A stretch of 64,000 nucleotides of DNA from Miscanthus floridulus (lineage: Eukaryota > Streptophyta > Magnoliopsida > Poales > Poaceae). The notes beneath the pieces were generated by a model. It searched no databases, had not been told where the DNA came from, and saw nothing but the letters and a program-made list of their open reading frames with translations. Within the stretch, counting starts at the first letter, position 1. The number at the start of each line of letters is the position of its first letter. This document shows positions 1 through 10,310 of this stretch, piece by piece. The stretch lies in NCBI RefSeq assembly GCF_019320115.1, contig NC_089598.1, positions 82,170,059 through 82,234,058 of the forward strand, in the 5' to 3' direction. Both the position numbers and the translations under genes were made by a program.

Positions 1-775
1 AAATGGACCCTTGGCTCGGCGCTAGAGTGACTGGCGCCGAGCTCGGCGCCACGGTCATTGGCGCCGAGGTCCTGGGCACGGGAAAATGGCCTGCCAGGGG
101 CTCGGCGCCAGAGTGACTGGCGCCAAGCTCGGCGCCGTCGATCTTGGCGCCGAGACACCTGCATTTAACCCAGCCTGCACTTCTTCCCCGAGCTGACTTT
201 TGGCTTATGTCTGTCCCACGGTAAAAATCAAATTTGACAATGTCCAAGTCATGGTAAAAATCAGCATGTCCATCTCATGGTAAATTTAAAGACTTAGCCA
301 AAATTTTATATATCCATCTCACGGTAAATTTAGGGTGTTTGATGTGCTTGCTAACCATCGGCCTCACCAAACGTAGGCCTCCAAAGGGCAAGGTCAACCC
401 TTCTGTTCTGCTCGCGCTTCAATCGACCCAATCGACCCTTCTGTTCTGCTTGCTAACCATACGTTTGGTAAATTTAAAGACTTAACCAAAATTTTATATA
501 TCCATCTCACGGTAAATTTAGGGACTTAGCCAAAATTCTAAGTTGCCGGTGATTGTGAGGTAGGGTGAAGTGGCGAGAAAAAAACCCGAGACAGAGGAGA
601 AATAAGAAGAAGAACGCTTGGAGAGTGACTGCATAGACACCAGGGTTAAATGTAGGTGGCTCGGCGCCATTCAGACTGGCACCGAGCTCGGCGCCAAGAT
701 CGACGGCAGTCACTCTGGCGCCGAGCCAAGGGTCCATTTCTAGAATTGTTTCCGCCAGGGGTCTATTTGAGAGAA
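1..775. mobile_element. Fold-back / MULE-like element with GGCGCCGAG-rich inverted repeats (left end outside window)
   Basis: The first 50 bases read as the reverse complement of about 690-738: both contain the stretch 'tggctcggcgc', a run of GGCGCCGAG-type hexamers and 'aagggtccattt'. The right arm continues to about 775 with no left partner in the window, so the element's left end lies before position 1. Between the arms, a segment around 270-336 ('taaatttaaagacttagcc', 'ccatctcacggtaaattta') recurs at 468-536. No transposase ORF is visible. I infer a non-autonomous fold-back or Mutator-like element; the class is uncertain because neither outer end with a target duplication could be confirmed. 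Confidence 0.5.
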
Positions 776-1135
776 ACTTTCGAAAAAAGGGCCAAATAGT
801 AAAAAGTTCGGCAAACCGGGTGGGGATGGAGCCCACGAGGGAGGGGTGTGCATTGTGCTTTTTTTCAACCGTTTTCCTTGTGTTAACCTAGACCCACAGT
901 GCCGATGAGCTGTCTGACGCACAGTGCTTTGCGCCTCTGCTGCAGCCGCTGGTGGTCATCCGCCAGCCAGCCATTAATCGAAAACCAGTGTGCTAGCATA
1001 GATTCATATACTCGAAAAAGGCAGCAAATAAATGCAGAAGATCAAACATGTTAGCTTGTGTACATGTGCTTATGAGTTGTAAGTAATCATAATCCAGTGT
1101 GTTGGGATATGTTCATAAATGAAAACGGCAACAAA
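776..1135. other. Unassigned spacer
   Basis: No gene, LTR end or tandem repeat recognised between the fold-back repeat and the CACTA-like terminus. Confidence 0.4.
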
Positions 1136-1436
1136 CACTACGCCATATCTAATAATCATTGTCGGGTCGGAAGCCCCCATTACTGCCAGAATCCATGCCG
1201 ATGAAGATTAATCGGCGATGATAGGGTGGCCTATAACTGCCAGGAGGTGACCCAGCAGTGATAATAGGCACGACACTATTGGCCTATTGGGTCAGAGAAG
1301 AAACCGACAGTGATATTCATGACTATCACTATCGGATTGAATCATCAACCGGCAGTGATGTGCTGAGTGTCATTGCCGGTTTAGGCCATGACGCGACAAT
1401 GGCACTTATGACACCAATACCGAATCAGTGCACACC
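1136..1436. mobile_element. CACTA-like terminal segment, interrupted by a solo LTR
   Basis: The segment opens with CACTACGCC and then carries many short copies of subterminal-type motifs in both orientations (for example 'aaccggcagtgatg', 'cattgccggttt', 'gacagtgatattc', 'actgccag'). This is the layout seen at the ends of plant CACTA transposons. It is cut at 1436 by the solo LTR and appears to resume at 3450 ('cgacaatgaatagtcaag'). I did not find the matching TAGTG end or a 3-bp target duplication, so this is a tentative call for one terminus only. Confidence 0.4.
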
Positions 1437-3444
1437 TGAAAGGTCCTAAATGGCTAGAGGGGGTTCAATAGCCTAATAAAAAAAATCTACAAAACACTAG
1501 AGCAATTGGTTAGACAACTAACTGACGATAATGCAATTTTGCTCTAGCTCTACAATAGTAAATGTCACTCACTCAAATTAACAAGTTAAGTTGCTACTTC
1601 TACCACAAGTGCACTAGAGAACAAGCTAGTTACAAATAATTACAACTAAGCAAAACAACTAGGTAGGCAACTAACAAGATAAGCAACTACTATACAAGAG
1701 ATATATATATGTATGAAATGCAAGAGTAGTAGAGAGCAATACCAAACTGGGCAAGTGTCCAATATGAAATCCAGTGAGACACAATATTTATCCCGTGGTT
1801 CGGTTGCTTGCCGGCAACTTAATCCACGTTGTGATGACGCACTCACTTGGTGGCTCACACATAATAGGCATCAAATGCCTAGCCCAACACTTGGCGCCGT
1901 AAGAACCACAACAAGATGAGGGTACACAAGTCGCGAGCAATTTACTAGAGTTGCCTTTCAACTCTCATGCTATAACAGGGGTAAGCCAAATGATAAGTGT
2001 AAGGCATTGATAAAAATAATCCAGAGATAGAAATAGATACTCATAAGTGTAGTATGGCTGGGCAGGAGATTAATTATGAGAAAAGATTCCTAAGTCATTT
2101 CGTATTTACTAAGTCTTTTGTACACTCTAATATATATACTTTCATCTATAGCATAACTAACTCTGTATCTACGCATAAGGAACATTACTAAGGAAGATCA
2201 AGAACAAAGCTTGATTCCCTTCGCAACCGGGTTCTACTTGTTCTACAAATGGGGAGTGGACTACAAAGGACTCAACGAGAGTGTCACACTCGCGATCTAC
2301 CACATGACCCGGAATATAGAGTGCATCCGTAGGTAAACAATATTTAAGCACCATGCTTACATAATGTCGACCACTTAACTCACTCGAGTACTGAGCTAAG
2401 CGTTTTATGAATATATGTATAAATTCATCATCAATCATAACTATATCAAGCATATAACTAGAGCAAACTAGGAACATAATAAATAGAAACATAGTATTGA
2501 AGTAGCACAAAGTCATAAAATAAAGAGAGATACAATGGCTTTACCAGCCTCCAGACGGCGAATCCGGAACCCTAATTTTTTATCCTTCTTGACTTAATGA
2601 TCAATGTTATACTAGGAGGGTGGCAGGGGCTGTTATACATAGGGGGAAGCATCAATCCTGAGCCCTCAGATCAAACTGGCTTGAAAGAACGGCGGAGATG
2701 CGAACCCTAAGACGGCGGAGAACTGACATAGCGAGGAGGGGCTGCCCTGTGGGCCCCCTGGGCCGGCCGACCTGTAGGTGGGGCCGGTCGGCTCCACCTG
2801 TCACCCTCTCGTGCCCTGCTTCGGTGGAGTACCTTCTGGTGTCCTCTGGAACCTTCTGGAGATATTTTCGTCGTGGATAATTGCGATTAATTCTGACGAT
2901 TGGGTCCACCTCGATGGATTTCTGGATAAACCCTGCTAAAAACACAGATTCACCAAAACTTATAGAATTTGTCAGTTTAAACCCCTAAACCTATGTTGGT
3001 GATCATTTTCATGTATTTCTACAAGTTATGTTGGCGGTTTGTGATGGATGATAACTACTGTTAACATTAGCTCACTAGGATCTAAATGCATATGCAATGA
3101 GTTAGAACTCCTAGTGGCACTTGATAATCGCATTTCACCATGAATTTCTCACCTCTTCGTAGTATGGCTATCTATCCTAAATCCAATCACGCACTCTATT
3201 GCGTCTTGATTGGCAAAACAAAATGGCCCTATGGTTTATACCTTTGCCTTGAGCCTATTTTGTTTCTCTCTTTCTTCTTTTCCAAGTTGGAGCACTTGAT
3301 CTCCATCTTTTGACCACCTCCATCACTTGAGTGCCATCTAGCTCCATCACTTGGACTTGGACAAACCTATCTCATCTACACACTTAGACATAGGGCTAGT
3401 CCAATAGGTTTCATCAATTAGCCAAAACCAAACTAGGGCTTTCA
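1437..3444 (+). mobile_element. Solo LTR 1 (2.0 kb) with 5-bp TSD
   Basis: The segment begins TGAAAGGTCC and ends GGGCTTTCA (short inverted termini TGAAAG/CTTTCA, TG...CA). It is flanked by identical 5-bp repeats ACACC at 1432-1436 and 3445-3449. No second LTR or internal coding region is present, so it is a solo LTR left by recombination. A diverged relative lies at 23842-25779. The two agree in the first ~250 bp and last ~400 bp but differ in the middle, which here holds a GC-rich block (about 2685-2870). The superfamily cannot be told from an LTR alone. Confidence 0.8.
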
Positions 3445-3449
3445 ACACC

Positions 3450-4440
3450 CGACAATGAATAGTCAAGTGCCACTGCATGCCCAATACCACACCTGATAAT
3501 TCTCATTTCTGACACACACCGAACATTTCTCACAAGGTACAATACATCATGATGACATGAAGTGGATTATATCATTCAAGGAAGATCAAGCCAAGTGTGA
3601 TTTGTGTCGATAGTCAAGTGGCTTGATGAAGGACTACGGAGGAACTTCATGCTATGGGCATTTTTTATGATATATTGATGTGTACCTATCTATAATATTT
3701 TTGAATATTATGGAATTAGGGAAATAAAATTCGCACACTTTCTCATTTCATTCGCGAGGAGCTGGATGAGAAGAACGTTTAATTTGCCCAAGCCAATCCT
3801 ATATAGTAACATAACATTTTGCGTTAGATCATTGGAAGTGTGGGTGTGCTGTTGGCAATTTATCATGTGGTGAGTTGTTACCGAGAGATTCAATAAACTG
3901 ATATATCTGATTTTTGTTGATGCATGCTTGTGATCAATCAAATCGAATTGTGCTGTCAGTAAATCCTATCAACAATATTGCTGCATTTGTGGATTACGGT
4001 ATCACTTTGTCGCAAATGGGTTGATGTTTCTGTTTTAATCAAATCTGTTGTAGCAAAATACTTATTGCTGCAAGTGACTTTAGTATAATCTATTTTAGAA
4101 AATGCTGAAATGCTAAAAATAAATACCAAAGGTCCGGGATTGGAATAGTTCGTTATTCGAAGCAGCAACTAGGACAACTAATAATGGGCTATAGGTTTTA
4201 AAGTTGACAGACGAGATCCCCATCCGAGAGAGCCCAACGGCTGAAAAAATATGAAAAAAGTCCATTTTGCCTCCCTCACCTATCGCAAAAGTCAGCTTTT
4301 ACTCTCTCAACTCTAAACCCAGACATAGTTCCTCCCCCATCTCTCAAAACCGGTCGCTTTATCTCCATAGCAGTTTCCGTTGGTGTTTTTTTTATGTTTA
4401 TTTTGGCTCAATCTTTAAAAAATCATAGTAAATCATAGAA
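3450..4440. other. Unassigned AT-rich region upstream of the candidate gene
   Basis: No supported gene. 3450-3530 probably continues the interrupted CACTA-like terminus. A stretch at about 3890-3945 resembles 5970-6045 downstream of the gene. 4260-4440 has the look of a dispersed grass repeat ('aaaaagtccattttgcctcc', then 'aatcatagtaaatcatag'). Confidence 0.4.
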
Positions 4441-4654
4441 AAATCATGATATATAAAGTCGGTGGTTTTTCTTTTTTCCACCGTAGCTGTTTCCTTCGGT
4501 GGTTTTCCTTTTTTTCCGTTTTACAAACACCTTGGATCCAGCCTCGATTCGTTTATCGACTTGGGCCATACGGCAACTGGCCCATCTATCTATCCAACTT
4601 CGGGTCGAACTCGAAACCGCGTGGCTGGGCCAGATCTAGAATCCAGTCCAGCTG

Positions 4655-4663
4655 CATATATCC
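4655..4663 (+). promoter_or_regulatory. TATA-like box of the candidate gene
   Basis: 'catatatcc' lies about 140 bp upstream of the chosen ATG (4800) at the edge of a C/T-rich, GC-rich leader, a spacing normal for a grass promoter plus short 5' UTR. No upstream elements were identified. Confidence 0.4.
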
Positions 4664-4799
4664 CACGCCCTCCCCCTTCCCTTTCCCCCTGGCGCGAACG
4701 CAATTCCTCTGCTCCCTCGCCGTCGCCTTCCTTTCGCAATCCACCCACTCTCTCCGCTTCTCGTCGATCCAATTCACCCGCAGCTCTCCTCCGCCTTCC

Positions 4800-5528
4800 A
4801 TGGTGATGTATCTGCCGCCGCGGTCCTCCTCCTCCGGCATGCGGAGCATCCGCCGCGAGCTCCAGTGCAGGAAGTCCAAGCCCTTGGCGCCCACCAGGTC
4901 GGTCGCCAAGAAGCCGTCCGCGCCGCCGCGTCACGGTTCGAGCGACGCCGTCCAGGATCCATGCCCTCGTCCAACGCATCGAGAGGTACCGTCTTCGACG
5001 ATCTCCCATTCCCGAGGCTCCACCGTCACCGACGCGTCACGACAGCCCCTGCCTCGTGCTTTGTCCCGTTGCACTCCTGCCACTCCGTCTCCGCCGCCGC
5101 CTCGGACCGCCCCATCTTCGGCCGGGTCTGCGTGCCGAGCTTCTCCCAGAGTCCCCGCCCATCTGAAGCCTGGGACGGTGGTTCGTGTCCGCACGAGGAC
5201 TGCGACGTTGAAGACGGGTCAGGTTCTTGTGCTCTGGCTCAAAGCCACGATCTTGTCGTCGTCCACCAACGGATCCGGCTACGCGGTCGTCTACGACGCC
5301 AACTGGCCACCCGGCGATCCCAAGGGCACCGTCCACGTCGCGCCGCACCAAGTCAAGGTGATCAATCCGTCTCCGTCGCCGACGAATCCACCGCAGTCCC
5401 TGCATCCGCCCGCAGCTACTGTCGCCGCCACGCCCAAGAAGGAGATGCCGAGGCCAACCACGGCGGGGAAGAGCCTGCGCCTCATCCGCAATCTCTTTCC
5501 GGAGATGGAGCTCCCGGCCCGGGCTTGA
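4800..5528 (+). CDS. Candidate host gene: 242-aa Ser/Pro/Arg-rich protein with a conserved-looking C-terminal module
   Basis: I do not recognise a named family. The frame is open upstream to 4446, but I chose the ATG at 4800 (followed by ATG at 4806) because a TATA-like box and a C/T-rich leader precede it. The first ~120 residues are Ser/Pro/Arg/Thr-rich and probably disordered. Residues ~122-189 form a compact, beta-rich looking stretch (LKPGTVVRVRTRTA..., VVYDANWPPGDPKGTVHV, ending HQVKVI) that could be a Tudor/Agenet-like or other small beta-barrel fold; that is a guess. The tail is Pro/Ala-rich and basic. GC is far above the flanks, as in many grass genes. The stop TGA at 5526 is followed by AT-rich probable 3' UTR. 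In residues ~40-115 another frame reads as a plausible helix (IHALVQRIERYR), so an old frameshift or mis-chosen frame is possible. It is not matched by any TE structure here. Confidence 0.5.
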   Translation: MVMYLPPRSSSSGMRSIRRELQCRKSKPLAPTRSVAKKPSAPPRHGSSDAVQDPCPRPTHREVPSSTISHSRGSTVTDASRQPLPRALSRCTPATPSPPPPRTAPSSAGSACRASPRVPAHLKPGTVVRVRTRTATLKTGQVLVLWLKATILSSSTNGSGYAVVYDANWPPGDPKGTVHVAPHQVKVINPSPSPTNPPQSLHPPAATVAATPKKEMPRPTTAGKSLRLIRNLFPEMELPARA

Positions 5529-6576
5529 CCTATCATGAATCGGATACTGGCTGCTTCGTGATTCTGTGCTGGATGCGCTGGATATGCATTGCTTGTTCGT
5601 TCATGAGTAGTCGTTTTTTTTGTTTGATTAGTTCATGAATCGTGCAAGTCCTAAGTGATCGTGTGTTATCGGCAAAACTAAACTTCTAGTGCCAGCATAG
5701 TTAGTTGGTGTAAATCCTTTTCCTTTTGGTGATTTATATATGTATGCTTGTATTGATTATAATGTACCTTCTTGATGGCATCCTTAATGAGAAATCAATT
5801 TGTTTGAGTGCTTGTTATGTTCTTCTTGCTTCCCAATTACTACGTGCATGTTTGATATGGTTACTACTTTTGTGGTATTTTTGCATTATTAAGCAATTGA
5901 TGGTGGCCTGCTTCTTGATCGACCGTTCTCACTGCCTTGCTTCTTGATCGACAATTTTCAGTGCTTTGTACAGACTAGAGAGATTAAAATGGTAGTATTT
6001 CTGTTTTCTCTTTCCTGATGCCTGCTTGTGGTCAATCAAGTCGGTCCTCGCAAATCGTACTTTAATGTAACATATCATGAACTTATGAAGGTTTTCTTCA
6101 TGATTGTTAGGATAGTTCATGATTGCAGTGAATCAAATGTATTCATTTCATTTCCTTTCTGCGGGGACTCTGGTTGTTAGAATAGTTTTCTTGCCATTTG
6201 AGGAGAGTCCATATGCCACCTTTGCCCGATTGGCAGGTTCTTTGTTGTACACTTGAACTTTGTGCTGACTATTGTTTTACCTCAAGCTTTTGGCCTGATT
6301 GAACTTTGCACTCACATTATTGATATGGGCTATTCTATCTGGAGAAGGCCCTATATAAATTTTGCCTACTAAGCATCTATTTAATATTAACAAAAACTGC
6401 TAGGATACTGTACTGTTATCATAGCTTTTGATTTATATTTACATGTATGACATTTATCAACAGGAGAGAGTCTCCGAAATATATCCAAAGCTTATTATGC
6501 TAATAGGTACATTTTTTGACACTGTTACGCTTGTATTCCAGCATTAATCTACTCACAGACACCTTATCTCGTCTGA
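5529..6576. other. Probable 3' UTR and intergenic AT-rich sequence
   Basis: No ORF of note. A short direct repeat ('cttcttgatcgac' at about 5912 and 5940) and a segment at about 5970-6045 resembling 3890-3945 are present. The first few hundred bases are likely 3' UTR of the gene ending at 5528. Confidence 0.35.
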
Positions 6577-6908
6577 GAGGGTGTTTAGATCTAGGGACTA
6601 AAGTTTAAGATGTGTCACATGGGATGTCACATCGAGTATTTGGATAGTAATAATAAAACACATTACAGAAGTCGTCGGTAACGTAGGAGACGAATTTATT
6701 AAGCCTAATTAATCCGTCATTACCGCATGTTTACTGTAGCACCACATTGTCAAATCATAGACTAATTAGGCTTAATAGATTCGTCTCGCAAATTAGTCTC
6801 AATCTGTACATTTAGTTTTGTAATTAGTCTATATTTAACACTCTAAATTAGTGTCAAATATCCGATGTGATAGGGACTAAAAATTAGGAGGGGAAACAAA
6901 ACACCCTC
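6577..6908. mobile_element. MITE, 332 bp, TIR GAGGGTGTTT
   Basis: The two ends are inverted repeats: GAGGGTGTTTAGATC... at the left and ...AACACCCTC at the right. Matching inner segments (GGGACTAAA near both ends; 'aagcctaattaatccgtcat' against 'gactaattaggcttaatag') give a long imperfect hairpin, and 'gattcgtctcgcaaattag' is a phrase typical of a large grass MITE group. There is no ORF. I could not see a convincing target duplication, so Tourist (PIF/Harbinger) and hAT origins are both open. Confidence 0.75.
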
Positions 6909-7454
6909 TACGAATCAGTCAATTGGATTGCTTGCATTCTTCTTAAGAATAACTTTTATTTGCTATCAACTTCACTGTCCTAGTTCATTCAAGAACTCCA
7001 CAGTCAGTGAATATAGTCATTCTCTAACCGTGCAGGTTTGGTCTTCATTTCATTCGGCCCAAGCTATTCATATACCCTTCTAAAACTGCTCTTTGGGAAA
7101 AGACACAGTGAAGGAGAAGCTTCAGTTATTCTTCGTTACTATTGTTTATATATCATCAGTTTAGCGATGAATGGTTTAATTTGTATTCATTACATCCACT
7201 TTGTGATTATTTCATGACTATACTTTTGTTTGATAAAGCTAATTAATTAATATATATTTCTTTTCTGCGTTACTATTATTTATATATATTCCAGTACAGA
7301 TTGAATTGTGCTGATTATGTTCATTTAAAATTTCAGGCATTTCTGAAGCTTTTCTTCATGCTGTTGCAAATGAAAACCAGCTTAAGCAGTCAAATGATAT
7401 ATTGCTTCTGTTCTCGGTGATTTACATCACTCTAAATGTGGTAATGCTCTCCTC
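6909..7454. other. Intergenic; possible lone exon near 7337-7455
   Basis: AT-rich. At 7337 a splice-acceptor-like 'atttcag' opens a plus-strand reading frame (ISEAFLHAVANENQLKQSND...) of about 40 residues before the next repeat. It is too short and lacks partners, so it is recorded only as a possibility. Confidence 0.2.
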
Positions 7455-8520
7455 ATGGCGTCCGTGCTTCCTTGGCCTATGCGCTATCAGCCAAATAATG
7501 CCTGCTCTCTCAAAAATATATCTCCCACTCCCCACCGAGAGTCATCCCCTCCACTCCACTCGTTCTTTTCAAAGCAAATAAGGCCTGCTGCTGTGCCCAC
7601 GCCCGCGCGAGACCATAACCGGCCATGTTTGGCGTCACAGCAGGCTTCACCCTCACGCGGGCAGTGTCCTGCGTGTCTTTCTGACCCGGCGCCGTCTTCC
7701 ACGCTCCAGACCCCTCCTCATCAGCACGGTTCCTGGCCAGGCCGAGGGCGTGGGGGCTGCCGGCGAAACTCGTGGTGGTAGCGCGGTACTCGCCCTTGTA
7801 CGAGAGCAAGGAGAAAGAGGATGATGATGATGATGGGCTTTGGGGGCGGCGGAGGCTAAGGGAGGAGGAACCCCGAGCTTGCTGGCTACCGCAGTTTCCC
7901 ACCAAGCAGGTCGGCGACGTTGTGTTTCAGGCGTTTCAAACTCATGTTTCAAGTGTTTTATAGGGATGTTGCAAAAGTAGATCCTGGGATGTTGCATATG
8001 TTGCAATGACAATATATGCATGTTGCAAGTTTATGTTTCAAGTGTTTCAATTATTTTCAGATGTATGTTTCAAGTGTTTTATCTGGCTGGATGTTGTATA
8101 ACATGTTTGTTTTGAGTGTTTCATCTAGATGTTGTAAAAGTAGATCCGGATGTTGCATACGTTGTTATGGCTATATACGCATGTTTCAAGCGTATTTTTC
8201 AAGTGTTTCATCTATTTTCAGTCATAAGTTGCAAGTGTTTCAACAAGATGTTTTAGATGTAGATCTGGGGGAGCACATGTTGCAATGGCCCCGGTGGCTG
8301 GGGGACTACAGCCTGCCGCAACCGCCTACTACTACTGTTGGGGCGCCGTCGTGGGTCACCGTGCGGGCGTCTGAGGCCGGCAGACGCCTCCGCGGCACTC
8401 ATCCGCAGGCAAGGTGAGGCGGGTGCGTTCCTGTCTATTACGGCACTGTTACGCGGGCGCGGTGGGCGCGATGTATTCGAACGGGGAGCACCATCCGGGT
8501 GCTAGCCCTTCCATTCTTAT
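7455..8520. repeat. Dispersed grass repeat with a 161-bp tandem unit
   Basis: The core (about 7925-8290) is about two copies of a 161-bp unit built from 'atgtttcaagtgtttcat', 'gatgttgcata' and 'tatatacgcatgtt' phrases; 'gatgttgcat' starts at 7988 and again at 8149. GC-rich flanks (7560-7790 and 8330-8480) are open in several frames but show no domain. Likely a non-autonomous DNA element or its remnant; ends not determined. Confidence 0.45.
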
Positions 8521-9420
8521 TAAATCTTCTGGACCTATTGGGTTAACTGCTGCTAATGCCATTAGTATCATTTGATAACCACTATCCAATTTACTGTCCT
8601 AATTTTTCTTGAATGCATTTTTCCCTGCACAACTTGGTTTGTGCCTTGACTATCTGTAAAGTTGCTACGAATAATGTGTTCTGTATTTATAAAAGATTAT
8701 TTCAAGGTATAATTCTGTTCATGTTTCACACTAGGATCTCTCTAGTTGTCTGTTCTTTAATGGAAGTTAGCCAAAAGATTCTGCTACATTGGTTTTGAAT
8801 TTCAGCAGAAGTTAGCCAAAATATTCTGGTACATTGGTTTTGAATTTCAGTTCCATGCACTCTGTTCGGCAAATGTTAAACTATGTTAACAATTAGCAAA
8901 TACGAAAATACCAAAAATAAGCATCAAATATCTATCCATTTTTTTGAGAAATACACTCAACAGAGTGTCTAAATATATCAATGAAAACAATAGCTCATAC
9001 AAAAAGGATAACTTGACACAAAATGACCTTTAAAAAATAAGAGTACATTGAAGATCAAACGTCATCTTTGTCCTTTGATCACCTATTGCTTGTCGAAGAT
9101 TGAAAAATGCACCGAAGAGAAAGCAAAGGAAAGGGAAACCTGCAAATACCCTCGCCATACAAGGCTTTGAAGATCGTAAAATCCACCCGTCACTGACAAT
9201 GAGATCTATAACCCACTGGAAGAACATTGGCCGTAAAAAGGGGTGAGGAAGAAAGTCGACTAGCCACACCCATGTCTCATCCTCAGGAGAGATGGCACTC
9301 TAATGGTCGATCGGGTCGACTCACATGGTTTCGAGAACACGACACAGGCGTTAGCTTTGCTAACTAGAAGTGGTAGTCCGATCTTTGATCCAATCATCAT
9401 GGTTAAAGACGGGATCGAAC
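8521..9420. other. Unassigned intergenic region
   Basis: AT-rich to 9000, then mixed. A short local duplication ('gaagttagccaaaa.attct' at about 8763 and 8809) is the only structure seen. No gene supported. Confidence 0.3.
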
Positions 9421-10310
9421 AAAGCGGGCTAAGGGGAAAAGGAAGCAGTTTTGGTCTCTCTCAATCCATACGCCATTGAATCAGCGAGAACCTAAGAGAG
9501 GGTGGACTAGGAGGAGAAAGGGAGGGGCAGTGGTCAACCTCTTCCAATTCACACGTCAAGGCAACAGACAGGGCATCGGAAGGAGCGGCACACAAGAGAA
9601 CACCAACGAGAAGACAAATGCCGAATTTCACTTGTAGGGTACCACGGCATAGGTGCGCTAAATGGTACTAGACACCCCTAGGGATTTTAGCGGTGCGGTT
9701 GTCACCGTGAGAACCTAAGGACTGCTATGGTCTAAAATAGGTACAAGCATACAAGGGGCTCGAGCATGAAAGAGCCAAAAGAGGGGAAAGACACAGGATT
9801 TGCCTTTCTTTGATCCACTCGCCATAGCAGTCGACGGGAATCAAAGGAATAGAATCAAGAAGCAACAAGGAACACCAAAGGGACACAAACAAGCAAAAAG
9901 GGACTTTGGTTCCATGGTACTTCGATCCACATGTCATGGCAAAAGACATTAATCAAAGAAGTTGGAACAAGAGGGCTCAATCCGCATCTTAGTGGATCGA
10001 TGAGGATAAAAAAAAGAGAGAACAAGAGAAGGCAGAAGAACGGTCCTCGTATTCTCTCGACTAACAAGCCATGGGAGCGAGCGAGGGTTGAAAGAAAGGA
10101 GGCAAATCCCTTGGTCTCTCAATCCTCACCATCTTGTAGGGCACCACGACCTATGTGCAACTAGATCAGCACTTGCAATTCTCTGGGTTCATAGCGGTGC
10201 GGTTGTCACCGCGAGAACCATAGAAATGCGGTATAAGTGGCACAAGTATATGAGATGGTTAGGAAGAACAAAAGAGCAAAGGAGAGCAAAAGAGCAAAAG
10301 AGGTAGAGCT
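9421..10310. repeat. Two diverged direct copies of a ~500-bp unit
   Basis: 'tagcggtgcggttgtcaccg' occurs at about 9689 and 10192 with similar surroundings ('accacg.c.ta.gtgc' before, 'gagaacc' after). The upstream halves share 'tttgatccactcgccat' / 'ttcgatccacatgtcat' phrases. Purine-rich, no coding. Probably part of a decayed retroelement. Confidence 0.4.

Noticed and set aside
4865..5638. 257-codon ORF overlapping the candidate gene in another frame
   Set aside because: It begins inside the other ORF and runs past it into AT-rich probable UTR. The frame from 4800 has better leader and composition evidence, although a local frameshift cannot be excluded.
7455..7905. ORFs of 108 (plus) and 131 (minus) codons
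   Set aside because: Both strands are open over the same GC-rich flank of a dispersed repeat; no domain, no splice or promoter support.
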